A stretch of DNA of 64,000 nucleotides. Source: Candidatus Poribacteria bacterium. Lineage in GTDB: Bacteria; Poribacteria; WGA-4E; GCA-2687025. How positions within the stretch are numbered: the first letter of the stretch is position 1; every line of letters begins with the position of its first letter. Of the stretch, positions 44,061 to 53,161 are shown one piece after another. Below the pieces are notes generated by a model that ran no database searches, was not told the origin of the DNA, and worked only from the letters and a program-made list of their open reading frames with translations. A program made the translations under genes and the position numbers. Location of the stretch: NCBI GenBank assembly GCA_018644665.1, contig JABGQA010000094.1:62001-126000 (forward strand), in the 5' to 3' direction.

Positions 44061-46928
44061 CTACTGGCCCTCCAGGCGCCGCAGGTATCCTTCCGCTTCC
44101 GCCTTCCACTCACCCGGCAGCTCGAGCGTGAGCAAGTAGCGGAAGCGCTCGATGGCGAGCGCGCGCTTGTCCATATACTGGTACACCATCGCCAGGTTGT
44201 AGTTCGCGGTGAGGTTCCGGCCGTCCAGCTTGAGCGCGCGCTCGAATTGGTCGGCGGCCGCGCGGAGCCGGTCCAACTGATAGAGGACGCGGCCATACTC
44301 CACGTGCGCGTCTGCGTTGCTCGGGTCGAGATCGACTGCGAGGGCGAGGTGCTCGCTCGCCGTTCCCGGATCGCCACGGGACGCCTGGTAGAGGTAGCCC
44401 GCGCGGAAATGCGCCCGCGCCGATTCCGGGGCAACCCTCAGTTCCGCCTCGTATTCATCAATCGCCTGTTGGTATTCCTGCTCGCGCTCGGCGATGGCGC
44501 CCAGTTCGGCGTGGCCGTTCGGGTACGCGGCGTCAATCTCCAGCAGCCGTCTGAACGTCTGTCGGGCCTTGGAATCCTGCTCCATATCCACGTATGTGAG
44601 GCCGAGCATGTAGCGAGCGTCGACGTGTTCGGGATCGGCCGCCAACACCTGCTCGAAGTCACTCGCCACCTCGCTGTACAGGTACAGGCTGTCGCCTATC
44701 TGTCGGTGCTCCCGACGCAGAATCCCTCGATAATAGTGCGCCCCAGGCGTAGGAGACAGCAGAATCGACGCCGTGTAGGCTCCGTCTGCGGCGACGAACA
44801 TCGCCGTCTCGCGGTCGTATTCGTCGGTGCGCTCTCCGACACGGTGCGCGCAGCGTCCGTAGTCGTACTGCCACGCCGCGTCGTCGTCCTTCACGTCAAC
44901 GGCGACGCCGTAGTGCTCGACGGCTTCGTCGAGCCGATCGCGCTGGTCCAGTAGCTGCGCGAGGACGTACTGCTCGTTCCCGCGACGCGGCTGTATCTGG
45001 AGCCCGCGTCCGTATGCGTCGATCACCGCCTCGCCGTCTCCCAATCTGAGATGAACCGCGCCGAGTCGGAAATACGCCCCCGGCCGTTCCGGCGCCAAGC
45101 CGATCACGCGCCCGTACGAACGGATCGCATCGCCGTCGCGGTGCTCCTCGTACAGCTCACCCAGACGGAAGTGCGCGTCGATGTGCTCGGGCATCAGCGC
45201 GACGACTCGCTCGAACGCCAGCGTAGCCTCCGTCGCGTCGTCGAGGTCCGCAAGTATCTCGCCGCGCGCGAAGTGCGCCGCGGCGCTCCCCGGCTCGATC
45301 CCGACGAGTTCCGTGAGCACGTCTAACGCGGCATGCGCGTCGCCACGGCCGCGGTACAGGGCCGCAAGCCGTACGAGCGCATCCTCTGTGCGCGGGGCCG
45401 CCGCGCGGACGCGCTCATATGCCGCGATGGCGCCGTCACTGTCGTTGGCGCCCTCCAGGCTCCGCGCCAGGTGGTATACCGCGTCGATGTCGTCGGGGAA
45501 CAGTAGCCCGTGCTTCCCGTATGCGGCGGCTGCCAGCCCGTAGTCGCCGCGTCCGAAAGACTCCGCCCCCGCGACGGCGTACTGGCGCGTCTGAGTGGGA
45601 TTCAGCTCTACACCGCGCGTCAGCGCCACGCGCGCCAACGCTACCTCGCCTCGCGCGTAGTAGATGTCGCCGAGCGGGAAGTAAATGTCGGGCCGGTTCG
45701 GCGCCAGCGACCGCGCTCGCTCGTAGTGGCCGACCGCCTCGGCGAGGCGCCCCACGGCAGTCTCTACCTGGGCGTACAACACGTGCGCCTCATCGTCGGA
45801 GTCGTCGATTGCCAACGCCTTGTCCAACGCCTGCCTGGCGTCGTCCGGCGACATGTCGGCGGCGAAGAACTCAGCGTGCACGGACGCCGTGAAGTAGGTG
45901 GCGAAGCTCGAGTCGTATGCGATGGCGGCGCTGTACTCACCTACCGCCTCTCCCTCGCGTCCCTGCGCCCACAGTGTTTCTGCGAGATCGAAGTGCAGCG
46001 ACCCGTCTGCCGGCGCGGACACCAACGCCTGGTTGTAGAGGGACTCCGCCTGCGCATGGTTCCCGCGATACGCGAAGATGCGTGCCAGGTTCTGAAGCTC
46101 CTGCGGCGGGTAACCCTCGCCGTGCTTCGCGCCCTCTCGATACAGCTCGAGTGCCTCCGCATCGAGACCCTGAACGGCGCGGATCTGGCCGAGAAGGAAG
46201 TAGGCCGGGGCGTACTTCCCGTCCAGATCGAGCGCGCGCTGCGCTTCGGCCTCCGCTTGCGCATCGTCCTCCAGGTCGTAGTAGACCTGCGCCCTGCCGA
46301 GGTGAGGGAACTTCCAGTCCCTCGGCGCCAGGTCGATCGCGAGGGTGTAGGCCGTCAGCGCGTTCTGGGTATCGCCGGAGCGCCGATACACTTCCCCCAT
46401 CGAGTAGTGCGCGGCCACGTGCGTTTCGTCGATCCGAACGCACTCCGCGTACGCCGCGATCGCAGCATCCGCGTCCCCTGCCTTGTGAAGCACCCCGCCA
46501 AGGGTAAAGTACGCAAGCACGAACGCGGGGTCGATCTCGATAGCGCGACGAAGGCTGTCCGCGGCCCGATCGAGGTCGCCCTCGTCTTGGCGGGTTGCGC
46601 GCGCGTATCCGTAGCCGTAATGGGTCGGCCCGTCGGCGTCGTGCGTCGTGAGGCGCGCGCCGTACTCGACAAGCACGTCGTCGAGGCGGTCGCGTTCCGA
46701 CCACTTCCGCACGAGACCACGGTGCAATTCCGCGTGGTTCTTGCGGGCCTTGTCGATGTTGGCGAAGTCCTTGCGGATCTCCTGGAGCCACTTGGGCGCG
46801 TCCTCGGCCGTGGCGGTCGGGGCCGCGAGCAGAACGCACGTAGCCGCGAGCGCGGCCAGCGCTAGAACGCCGTGCGATGCGCGCGCCGTGGATCGGCGTA
46901 CCACCGACGTGTGCAAGGCACTCTCCAT
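44061..46928 (-). CDS. Large secreted TPR-repeat protein
   Basis: About 955 aa from ATG 46928; no good ribosome binding site is seen and the frame extends to 46991 (TTG). The signal peptide ends near TATA-EDA. The rest is a near-continuous array of two dozen or so TPRs of 34 aa (GAVHLRLGDGEAVIDAYGRG, YHLARSLEGANDSDGAIAAY). It is probably a periplasmic or outer-membrane scaffold; a role in lipoprotein or polysaccharide assembly is suggested only by its neighbours. It ends 3 nt before the isomerase gene. Confidence 0.85.
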   Translation of the reverse strand: MESALHTSVVRRSTARASHGVLALAALAATCVLLAAPTATAEDAPKWLQEIRKDFANIDKARKNHAELHRGLVRKWSERDRLDDVLVEYGARLTTHDADGPTHYGYGYARATRQDEGDLDRAADSLRRAIEIDPAFVLAYFTLGGVLHKAGDADAAIAAYAECVRIDETHVAAHYSMGEVYRRSGDTQNALTAYTLAIDLAPRDWKFPHLGRAQVYYDLEDDAQAEAEAQRALDLDGKYAPAYFLLGQIRAVQGLDAEALELYREGAKHGEGYPPQELQNLARIFAYRGNHAQAESLYNQALVSAPADGSLHFDLAETLWAQGREGEAVGEYSAAIAYDSSFATYFTASVHAEFFAADMSPDDARQALDKALAIDDSDDEAHVLYAQVETAVGRLAEAVGHYERARSLAPNRPDIYFPLGDIYYARGEVALARVALTRGVELNPTQTRQYAVAGAESFGRGDYGLAAAAYGKHGLLFPDDIDAVYHLARSLEGANDSDGAIAAYERVRAAAPRTEDALVRLAALYRGRGDAHAALDVLTELVGIEPGSAAAHFARGEILADLDDATEATLAFERVVALMPEHIDAHFRLGELYEEHRDGDAIRSYGRVIGLAPERPGAYFRLGAVHLRLGDGEAVIDAYGRGLQIQPRRGNEQYVLAQLLDQRDRLDEAVEHYGVAVDVKDDDAAWQYDYGRCAHRVGERTDEYDRETAMFVAADGAYTASILLSPTPGAHYYRGILRREHRQIGDSLYLYSEVASDFEQVLAADPEHVDARYMLGLTYVDMEQDSKARQTFRRLLEIDAAYPNGHAELGAIAEREQEYQQAIDEYEAELRVAPESARAHFRAGYLYQASRGDPGTASEHLALAVDLDPSNADAHVEYGRVLYQLDRLRAAADQFERALKLDGRNLTANYNLAMVYQYMDKRALAIERFRYLLTLELPGEWKAEAEGYLRRLEGQ

Positions 46929-47028
46929 ATGCGTGTGGTCGGCGATGCTCGGGCGAAACCGGGAGACACCCAATGAACGCGGCGATGGCAAGCGGCCGCC
47001 TACATCGCTCGTCGGATCGCCTGGCGCA

Positions 47029-47493
47029 TTACCCGATCTGCCCCATCAGCGTCGCCATCTCGATGGCGGTCATGGCCGCGTCGAACCCTTTATTCCCCGC
47101 CTTCGTCCCGGCGCGCTCGATGGCCTGCTCAATGGTGTCCGTCGTCAGGACGCCATAGATCACTGGTAGCCCAGTCGCGTGGCCGGCGGCGGCGATGCCC
47201 TTCGCGGATTCGCTCGCGACGTACTCGAAGTGGGGTGTCGACCCGCGTATCACGGCCCCGAGGCAGATGACCGCGTCGTACTTGCCCGATTCGGCCGCGC
47301 GTCTCGCCACGACGGGGATCTCGAACGAACCGGGAACCCAGTACACGTCGATGTTCGCTTCCTCGACGCCGTGACGCACCAGACCGTCCTGTGCCCCACC
47401 GAGCAGCTTGGACGTGATGAATTCGTTGAACCGCCCTACGACGATGCCGATCCGCACGCCGGAGCCAACGAGACTGCCCTCAAATGTCGCCAT
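47029..47493 (-). CDS. ribH: 6,7-dimethyl-8-ribityllumazine synthase
   Basis: 154 aa, typical length. [38 protein letters not shown] (with the catalytic His) and [16 protein letters not shown] are diagnostic. It condenses the ribitylamino-uracil with dihydroxybutanone phosphate to make the lumazine. Its start overlaps the end of ribBA by 14 nt. Confidence 0.97.
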   Translation of the reverse strand: MATFEGSLVGSGVRIGIVVGRFNEFITSKLLGGAQDGLVRHGVEEANIDVYWVPGSFEIPVVARRAAESGKYDAVICLGAVIRGSTPHFEYVASESAKGIAAAGHATGLPVIYGVLTTDTIEQAIERAGTKAGNKGFDAAMTAIEMATLMGQIG

Positions 47494-48751
47494 CGGTGTC
47501 GTCCGCGCCTTCGTTGGGGTGCATCAGGTCGTCCAGCAGTAGGTGACCCAGTTTCGTGCGCTTCGCCTCGAGGTATCGGATGTTCTCCTTCTGAGCGGGC
47601 ACCTGGATCGGTATCCGCTCGACGACCTCGAGCCCGTGGCCCTTCATGCCCGCAATCTTGCGCGGGTTGTTCGTCATCATCCGAATCTGGCGTATGCCCA
47701 GGTCGTGCAGAACCTGCGCGCCTATGCCATAGTCACGCAGGTCGGCCCCGAAGCCGAGGCGCTGGTTCGCTTCCACCGTATCGAGGCCGGCTTCTTGTAG
47801 CTGGTACGCCTTCAGCTTGTTTAGAAGGCCGATCCCGCGGCCTTCCTGCCGGAGGTAGAGCAGGACGCCGAGGCCCTCGCGCTGGATGGTCCGGGCCGAC
47901 TCGTCCAACTGCTCGCCGCAGTCGCACCGGAGCGAGCCGAAAGTGTCGCCGGTAAGGCACTCCGAGTGTACGCGCACGAGCGTCGGCTCTCCCGTGCTGA
48001 CATCCCCCACGGTCATGGCGAGATACTCGCGGTCGTCCATAGGGCTCTCGTACGCGTGCACGACGAACCCACCCCACTTCGTGGGTAGATTCACTGTGGC
48101 AACGTGGTGCACCAGCTTCTCGGTGCGGCGCCGGTACGCGATGAGGTCTTCGATCGTGATGAGGCACAACGCGTGCTCTCGGGCGAACACGATCAGGTCT
48201 GGCACTCGCGCCATCGTGCCATCTTCGTTCATGATCTCGCACACGACACCCGCCGGGAATAGTCCGGCGAGCCGCGCCAGGTCCACAGCGGCCTCCGTGT
48301 GCCCGGCCCGTCGTAGCACGCCACCGTCGCGCGCCTGCAACGGGAACACGTGACCCGGCCGGACGAAGTCCGACGGCGTCGCCTGCGGGTCGGTGACCTT
48401 GCGGATGGTGTGGGCCCGGTCGGGAGCCGAGATACCTGTGGTCGTGCCTTCCAGCGCGTCAACGGATACCGTGTACGCCGTGCCCAGCTTGTCGGCGTTG
48501 TTGTTGACCATCGGCCGGAAGTCGAGATCGGATAGGCGGTCGCTCGTCATCGGGAGGCATATGAGACCGCGGCCGTATTTGGCCATGAAGTTGATGGTCT
48601 CGGCCGTGACGCACTGGGCAGCCATGGTCAGGTCGCCCTCGTTCTCACGATCCTGATCGTCGGTGACGACGACGATCTCGCCACGACGGATCGCCTCGAT
48701 GGCGTCCGCGATCCGGTCGAACTGCCGCTCGTCCGTCTGCTCTGATCCCAT
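47480..48751 (-). CDS. ribBA: Bifunctional DHBP synthase / GTP cyclohydrolase II
   Basis: 423 aa. The N-terminal half is RibB ([45 protein letters not shown]), making dihydroxybutanone phosphate from ribulose 5-phosphate. The C-terminal half is RibA ([19 protein letters not shown] with the zinc cysteines, [11 protein letters not shown]), opening GTP. Both active sites look complete. ATG 48751 overlaps the stop of ribE (ATGA); a TTG one codon upstream is not needed. No FMN riboswitch is seen upstream. Confidence 0.97.
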   Translation of the reverse strand: MGSEQTDERQFDRIADAIEAIRRGEIVVVTDDQDRENEGDLTMAAQCVTAETINFMAKYGRGLICLPMTSDRLSDLDFRPMVNNNADKLGTAYTVSVDALEGTTTGISAPDRAHTIRKVTDPQATPSDFVRPGHVFPLQARDGGVLRRAGHTEAAVDLARLAGLFPAGVVCEIMNEDGTMARVPDLIVFAREHALCLITIEDLIAYRRRTEKLVHHVATVNLPTKWGGFVVHAYESPMDDREYLAMTVGDVSTGEPTLVRVHSECLTGDTFGSLRCDCGEQLDESARTIQREGLGVLLYLRQEGRGIGLLNKLKAYQLQEAGLDTVEANQRLGFGADLRDYGIGAQVLHDLGIRQIRMMTNNPRKIAGMKGHGLEVVERIPIQVPAQKENIRYLEAKRTKLGHLLLDDLMHPNEGADDTDGDI

Positions 48752-49395
48752 CAAGCGTACCCATGCCGTTGTAGGAACGACTCATCCAGGCGGGCCGGCC
48801 CCGCGCCCTCTTCCTGGCCGAGCAACCGTGCGACGTACTTCGCCAGCATGTCGTACTCCACGTTCAACGCGTCGCCGACGCGCCGGCTGCGGAAGGTCGT
48901 GCTGTCCAAAGTATAGGGTATAAGCGCGATACGCGCGCCGTCTGGCGTGAGGGAAGCGATCGTGAGGCTGACGCCATCGAGAGCGACGGAGCCCTTTGCG
49001 ACTAGGAAGCGCCGGAAGTCCGGGGACACGGCAACGTCGAGCAGGATGCCGACGCCTTCCGGCGTGATAGCGCGGATGATGCCGATTTCGTCGACGTGCC
49101 CCTGGACGAAGTGGCCGCCGAGACGGTCGCCGACGCGGAGCGACCGCTCCAAGTGTACCGCGTCGCCGATCCGGGCCCTGCCAAGGGTGGTGCGTCTGAG
49201 CGTCTCGGCCGACACGTCGGCCGTGAACTCCTCCAGGCCGGCCACCGACGCCGTCAGGCACGCCCCGTTGACGGCGATGCTCTCGCCCTCACGGATGTCG
49301 TCTGCCTTCGGCATCTGGACGACCACGCGCGACCCGTCGCGCGAGTGTTCCGCGTGGGCGATCGTGCCGACGCTCTCGACGATCCCGGTGAACAC
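48751..49395 (-). CDS. ribE: Riboflavin synthase (alpha chain)
   Basis: 214 aa from a GTG start (GGAG about 7 nt upstream). Two lumazine-binding domains are visible: [12 protein letters not shown] at the start of the first, then VNGACLTAS and [10 protein letters not shown]; the second has [12 protein letters not shown] and [10 protein letters not shown]. It dismutates two lumazines to riboflavin. The final rib step sits first in the operon; ribD is not in the window. Confidence 0.97.
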   Translation of the reverse strand: MFTGIVESVGTIAHAEHSRDGSRVVVQMPKADDIREGESIAVNGACLTASVAGLEEFTADVSAETLRRTTLGRARIGDAVHLERSLRVGDRLGGHFVQGHVDEIGIIRAITPEGVGILLDVAVSPDFRRFLVAKGSVALDGVSLTIASLTPDGARIALIPYTLDSTTFRSRRVGDALNVEYDMLAKYVARLLGQEEGAGPARLDESFLQRHGYA

Positions 49396-49435
49396 TCGCG
49401 CTCTCCGCTTTCCGCGACGCGCTTCGGCCGGCAGG

Positions 49436-50203
49436 CTATCGGACGAGACTCTGTAGGGTCTCGACGAACCGTGGCACGGCGCTCATGGGATCCTCAGCTG
49501 CCTCGTATTCGATGGACAGGTACCCGCGGTAGCCGCCCGCGTTGAGCGCGTTGATGACGCTCTCGATGTCCACGTCTTCCTTGCCGTTCGGCCCGGGCAC
49601 TTCGGTCTTCACGTGCGCCGTGATCGCGAGCGGCACGGTGCGGGTGATGGACCCGTACGGGTCGGTGCGGTAGTTGCCTGTGTCGAGATTCACGGCAACC
49701 CAATCGGAGTCCGCGCCGGCGATGAGACCCTCGACTTGCTCGACAGTGGCCGTGATGCCGCCGTGGTTCTCAAGGGCCAGCATGACGCCCTCTTCTGCGG
49801 CGACCTCGGCGCACTCCTGCAGCGACGCGATCGTCCACTCGCGGGCCTGGTCGTCCGTGCTGCCGTCGGGCACGCCTCCCGCGAACACCCGCAGCAACGG
49901 CGCGCCGAGCTTAACCGAGTGCCGGACCCAGTCCTTGACCATTTGCACCTGCTCGGCCCGCTTGGCCGGGTCGGCCTGGCAGAAGTTGTTGCCCACCGCG
50001 GCGCCCGATACCTCGAGCCCTCGACGTAGCGCCATGCGCTTCACGTCGTAGAGCGTGGATGTCTCGGTGTCCGGGAAGTAGTAGGAAGTCAGCTCTACCC
50101 CGTCCAAGTCCATCTCGACGCCGAGGTCGAGGAACTGCTCCAGGGTCATCTCACCCTTTGTGAGGTACTGCCGGTAGGAATACGCGCAGCAACCAACGTG
50201 CAC
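49436..50203 (-). CDS. Sugar phosphate isomerase/epimerase, AP-endonuclease-2 TIM barrel
   Basis: 255 aa from GTG 50203, with GGAG 8 nt upstream. The motifs VHVGCCAYSYRQYL, DLDGVELTSYYF, LALENHGG, NLDTGNYR, HVKTEV and GYLSIEYEA form the xylose-isomerase-like barrel and its metal ligands. The family interconverts sugars, inososes or sugar acids; the substrate is not identifiable. It lies 40 nt before ribE and 37 nt after the channel gene, so it may share their transcript. The frame upstream of 50203 is not typical protein. Confidence 0.88.
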   Translation of the reverse strand: MHVGCCAYSYRQYLTKGEMTLEQFLDLGVEMDLDGVELTSYYFPDTETSTLYDVKRMALRRGLEVSGAAVGNNFCQADPAKRAEQVQMVKDWVRHSVKLGAPLLRVFAGGVPDGSTDDQAREWTIASLQECAEVAAEEGVMLALENHGGITATVEQVEGLIAGADSDWVAVNLDTGNYRTDPYGSITRTVPLAITAHVKTEVPGPNGKEDVDIESVINALNAGGYRGYLSIEYEAAEDPMSAVPRFVETLQSLVR

Positions 50204-50240
50204 TGTCTTCTCCTCACGTGCCGCCGGGCGATCGGGAGCG

Positions 50241-51164
50241 CTAGATGTGCTCGACCAGTTCCCGACGCTTCGCCTCGAACTCATCGGGCGTGACCAGTTC
50301 CTGCTCGCGCAAGCTCACCAGTTCGTCCATACGCTCCGACACGCTCATCAGGCCCCGGCCCGCCATGACCGCGTCGCCGTCATCCGCCCCGGACTCGTCG
50401 TCCTCGTGACCGAACAGGCCTTGCATGAGCGCCTTCCCGACGACGTTCATCAACATCGCGAAGAGGCAGAGCCCGCAGAGCGAGGTTATCCCGGCGACGA
50501 TACGCCCGGCGATCGTCTCCGGCGACATGTCCCCATAGCCGACGGTCGTCATCGTCACGATGCCCCACCACATGGACTCGGGGATGTTCGTGAATTTCGT
50601 CCCCGGTACGGCGTTCTCCGCATAGAAGATGAGCGTGCTGGAGATGATCAGAACGGAGAACATCGTGATGAAGTAGATCTGCAGATCCATCTTCAGCGTG
50701 CCGTACTTCTGCTCCTTGATGTCCTCGTAGTTGTCCGAGACCTTCTTCGCGAGCTTCAAGATTCGCATGAGGCGCAGGAATCGGAGCACGCGCAGAATCC
50801 GGGCAACCTTGAGCTGTCGTAGGTCGAGGACCTGGATCAGGGACGGCGCTATCGCGAGGAAATCGATGATGCCCCACACGCCAAGGGTGTACTTCCGGAT
50901 TGGCCGGGTGACGTAGACCATGCCCAGGTATTCGACGACGAAGATCGCCACGGCGACGTATTCGGAGACTTTGAAGAAGCGTTCGTACTTGTCATGGAGG
51001 CTCGTGACGGACTCGAAGACGATCGAGCCGATCGAGAAGAAGATGACCATGATGACGAGGTTGCTCACCGTGCTGAACAGCCGTGATTCCTGGTTGCTGA
51101 ACGCTTGGTGGATCAGCCAGTCGATCCTGCCCCACACCGTCAGCCGCTGCTTCTCGACAGCCAT
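50241..51164 (-). CDS. Voltage-gated potassium channel with C-terminal SHOCT tail
   Basis: 307 aa. Six transmembrane segments fit residues about 35-250. The S4 has Arg/Lys at every third place (RQLKVARILRVLRFLRLMRI). The selectivity filter is TTVGYGDM after the P-loop FTNIPESMWWG. The tail carries an acidic linker (HEDDESGADDGDAV) and a SHOCT-like module (MDELVSLREQELVTPDEFEA), which usually helps assembly. It should conduct K+ in response to membrane potential. It heads the long minus-strand gene run. Confidence 0.93.
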   Translation of the reverse strand: MAVEKQRLTVWGRIDWLIHQAFSNQESRLFSTVSNLVIMVIFFSIGSIVFESVTSLHDKYERFFKVSEYVAVAIFVVEYLGMVYVTRPIRKYTLGVWGIIDFLAIAPSLIQVLDLRQLKVARILRVLRFLRLMRILKLAKKVSDNYEDIKEQKYGTLKMDLQIYFITMFSVLIISSTLIFYAENAVPGTKFTNIPESMWWGIVTMTTVGYGDMSPETIAGRIVAGITSLCGLCLFAMLMNVVGKALMQGLFGHEDDESGADDGDAVMAGRGLMSVSERMDELVSLREQELVTPDEFEAKRRELVEHI

Positions 51165-51375
51165 ATGCGCCTATCCGCCTACTTGTGCGTGTGTCGCGCC
51201 GGGCGCCCGCTCGTCCCCGGCCCCGGCCCCGCATATACCAACCAGTCAGTCCGCCTGGACCGGATCATACACTATCCCTGCCGTAGCTGAAACACGTCGG
51301 CGTGCACCGCGCGGCTTTGCCGCGTGGCGTCTCGGCGGGCTAACCTCAGAGCAGGCCACAACTCAGGGAACAGAT

Positions 51376-51717
51376 ATGCCGCCCGCCGACAAGCTCCCGC
51401 CCGCCAGAGTGCAACTCGACCGATACGCCGCCCTCACCATGACATGGGCAGACGGGACGAGCGACGTATACCCGGTGCCGTTCCTGCGAACCCAGTGCCC
51501 ATGCGCGACGTGTAGGGAGTTCCGCGAGCAGCCGCAGGACCCGTTCCGCGTGCTCGGCGAAGGCGCCGATGTCGTCACGGGCGATCTCCATGTCGAGGCG
51601 ATGACGCCAGTGGGGCACTACGCCTTGCAGTTTGCGTTCAGCGACGGCCACGGGACCGGCATCTACTCCTACGAATACCTGTCCGAGCTGAGCCCACCCC
51701 CGCCACATTCCGGCTAA
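51376..51717 (+). CDS. DUF971 (gamma-butyrobetaine-hydroxylase-like N-terminal) protein
   Basis: 113 aa from ATG 51376, with CAGGGA about 7 nt upstream. LTMTWADGTSDVYPVPFLR, CPCATC and VGHYALQFAFSDGHGTGIYS follow the DUF971 pattern; CPCATC may bind zinc. DUF971 proteins are often linked to iron-sulfur cluster carriers, but no catalytic function is proven. It is monocistronic, divergent from the K+ channel, and closed by a hairpin. Confidence 0.88.
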   Translation: MPPADKLPPARVQLDRYAALTMTWADGTSDVYPVPFLRTQCPCATCREFREQPQDPFRVLGEGADVVTGDLHVEAMTPVGHYALQFAFSDGHGTGIYSYEYLSELSPPPPHSG

Positions 51718-51725
51718 CGTGTGCA

Positions 51726-51759
51726 CGAAGGGCGCGGCCGATTCCGGCCGCGCCCTTCG
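51726..51759. terminator. Bidirectional terminator after the DUF971 gene
   Basis: A perfect 15-bp stem (51726-51740 with 51745-51759) has an ATTC loop. It also ends the minus-strand gene that finishes at 51779. Confidence 0.8.
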
Positions 51760-51778
51760 CTGTTCGTCGCCGCGCGGG

Positions 51779-52384
51779 CTACCGAGTCTTGAGCGAACCC
51801 CACGTCGTGGTCGCCTTGCCGTCCGCCTCGACAGCGGTCGGTGCGCCGGTGTCACCCGGGACGTAGGCGCCTTCGTACCAGCGCGCGTTGTCGATCCAGA
51901 AGTCTTCGTCGCCGGCCTGGATGTGCATCGTCAGCGATGCTGGCGCGACGTCGGCTTCCGGGGTGAACTCAACGAAGTACTCGGTCCAGTCCGCGCTCAT
52001 CGTCAGATACTGCTCGCCGTACGCGGTCCACGGGTCGGCGGCCAACTCTGGCTTCCAGTTGATCTCCTTGGAGCCTTCGGACTTGACGAAGGCGGCCCAC
52101 GTGTAGAGAGTGCCCCCGGTGAACGTCACGTCCACGTTGTATTGGAGACCGGCGTCCCAGAAGTTGGCGCCCACGGAGTTCACTTCGACCTTCAGGGACG
52201 CGGATCCGGCGAACGCGTCGCCCTCGTCGAGCATCAGTGCGGCGTCCCCGTAGACACCCCAGGGGTCGGTCGTCCCGGCCTCGAAGTCGCCGTTGCTTAT
52301 CAGGTTGTCCTGCGCTGAGGCCGCTACGGTAAACGTAGCCGCCAGCGCCATCACGCCCATACGCGCCATCGATCGTAATGCCAT
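51779..52384 (-). CDS. Secreted CBM4/9-like carbohydrate-binding protein (paralogue 2)
   Basis: 201 aa. The signal peptide is cut near ASA-QDN. The body is a jelly-roll of CBM_4_9 type: NLISNGDFEAGTTDPWGVYG opens it, then ANFWDAGLQYNVDVTF, DPWTAYGEQYL and FWIDNARWYEGAY. There is no enzyme module, so it probably binds glycan outside the cell. The C-terminus ATTTWGSLKTR repeats in its neighbour at 52404-53018. GGGAG precedes the ATG, and it lies 19 nt after that gene. Confidence 0.85.
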   Translation of the reverse strand: MALRSMARMGVMALAATFTVAASAQDNLISNGDFEAGTTDPWGVYGDAALMLDEGDAFAGSASLKVEVNSVGANFWDAGLQYNVDVTFTGGTLYTWAAFVKSEGSKEINWKPELAADPWTAYGEQYLTMSADWTEYFVEFTPEADVAPASLTMHIQAGDEDFWIDNARWYEGAYVPGDTGAPTAVEADGKATTTWGSLKTR

Positions 52385-52403
52385 CGTCGTTCTCCCTATC
52401 CGG

Positions 52404-53018
52404 TTAACGGGACTTCACCTGTCCCCAGGTTGTGGCGGCCTTCTCGGTGGGGTCAACCGCTTGTGGCTCGGCGCCTTCGAACGGCTCGTAGTCGCCTTCG
52501 TACCACCGTACGTCGTCCATCCAGATCGTCGCCTGGTCGAACTGCACGTGCAACGTCAGTGACGCGGGCACGATGTCGTTGCCGCCGACGTCCCACTCAG
52601 TCCAGAACTCCTGGTACTCCTCGGTGAGTTGCACCTGGTTCTCGCCGAATGCGGTCCAGGGATCGACGCCTAGTTCGGGTTTGATGTTCACCCGAACCGG
52701 TGGGTCGGACTTGAAGAACATCGCCCACGTGTAGTCGGTGTTCTTCGCGAAGAAGATGTCTGGCTTCCACTGGATACCGGCATCCCAGAAGTTGGCCCCC
52801 GGGCCTGGGACAGTGGCCATCATCGCTTCTGTGCCGGAGTGCGCGTCAGCCCGGGCGGCCATCTCCAAGGTGACCGGGCCGTAGCTGCTCCAGGGGTCCA
52901 GCACTCCGTTCTCGAAGTCCGCGTTCGTGACCATGTTGTCCTGAGCCCCGGCAAGCGTGGCCAGGAGCGCGAACGCGCCCGCCACGCCCATGAGGCGTGC
53001 GTACTTGCCTACCCCCAT
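52404..53018 (-). CDS. Secreted CBM4/9-like carbohydrate-binding protein (paralogue 1)
   Basis: 204 aa from ATG 53018 (GAGAGGAAGG upstream). The signal ends LAGA-QDN. The jelly-roll matches its neighbour in layout: MVTNADFENGVLDPWSSYG, ANFWDAGIQWKPDIFF, DPWTAFGENQVQL and IWMDDVRWYEGDY. The C-terminal tail AATTWGQVKSR is nearly identical to that of the other paralogue. It is the first gene of the pair. The frame extends upstream to 53093, but that part lacks a signal. Confidence 0.85.
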   Translation of the reverse strand: MGVGKYARLMGVAGAFALLATLAGAQDNMVTNADFENGVLDPWSSYGPVTLEMAARADAHSGTEAMMATVPGPGANFWDAGIQWKPDIFFAKNTDYTWAMFFKSDPPVRVNIKPELGVDPWTAFGENQVQLTEEYQEFWTEWDVGGNDIVPASLTLHVQFDQATIWMDDVRWYEGDYEPFEGAEPQAVDPTEKAATTWGQVKSR

Positions 53019-53161
53019 ATCCTTCCTCTCTGTGAGCGCGACGCGTGTCGGTCGCCGCGACATGCCTGACACGGACGGGGTTACAACCCGCACGCAGCCT
53101 GGATCGACTGTCGGTATAACCTACCTCCCAGCATACGGGAATGCAAGAACGGGCGTGCCAG

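Noticed and set aside
43428..46865. Long plus-strand frames opposite the isomerase and TPR genes
   Set aside because: They mirror well-recognised minus-strand genes and show only GC-driven Arg/Val-rich sequence.
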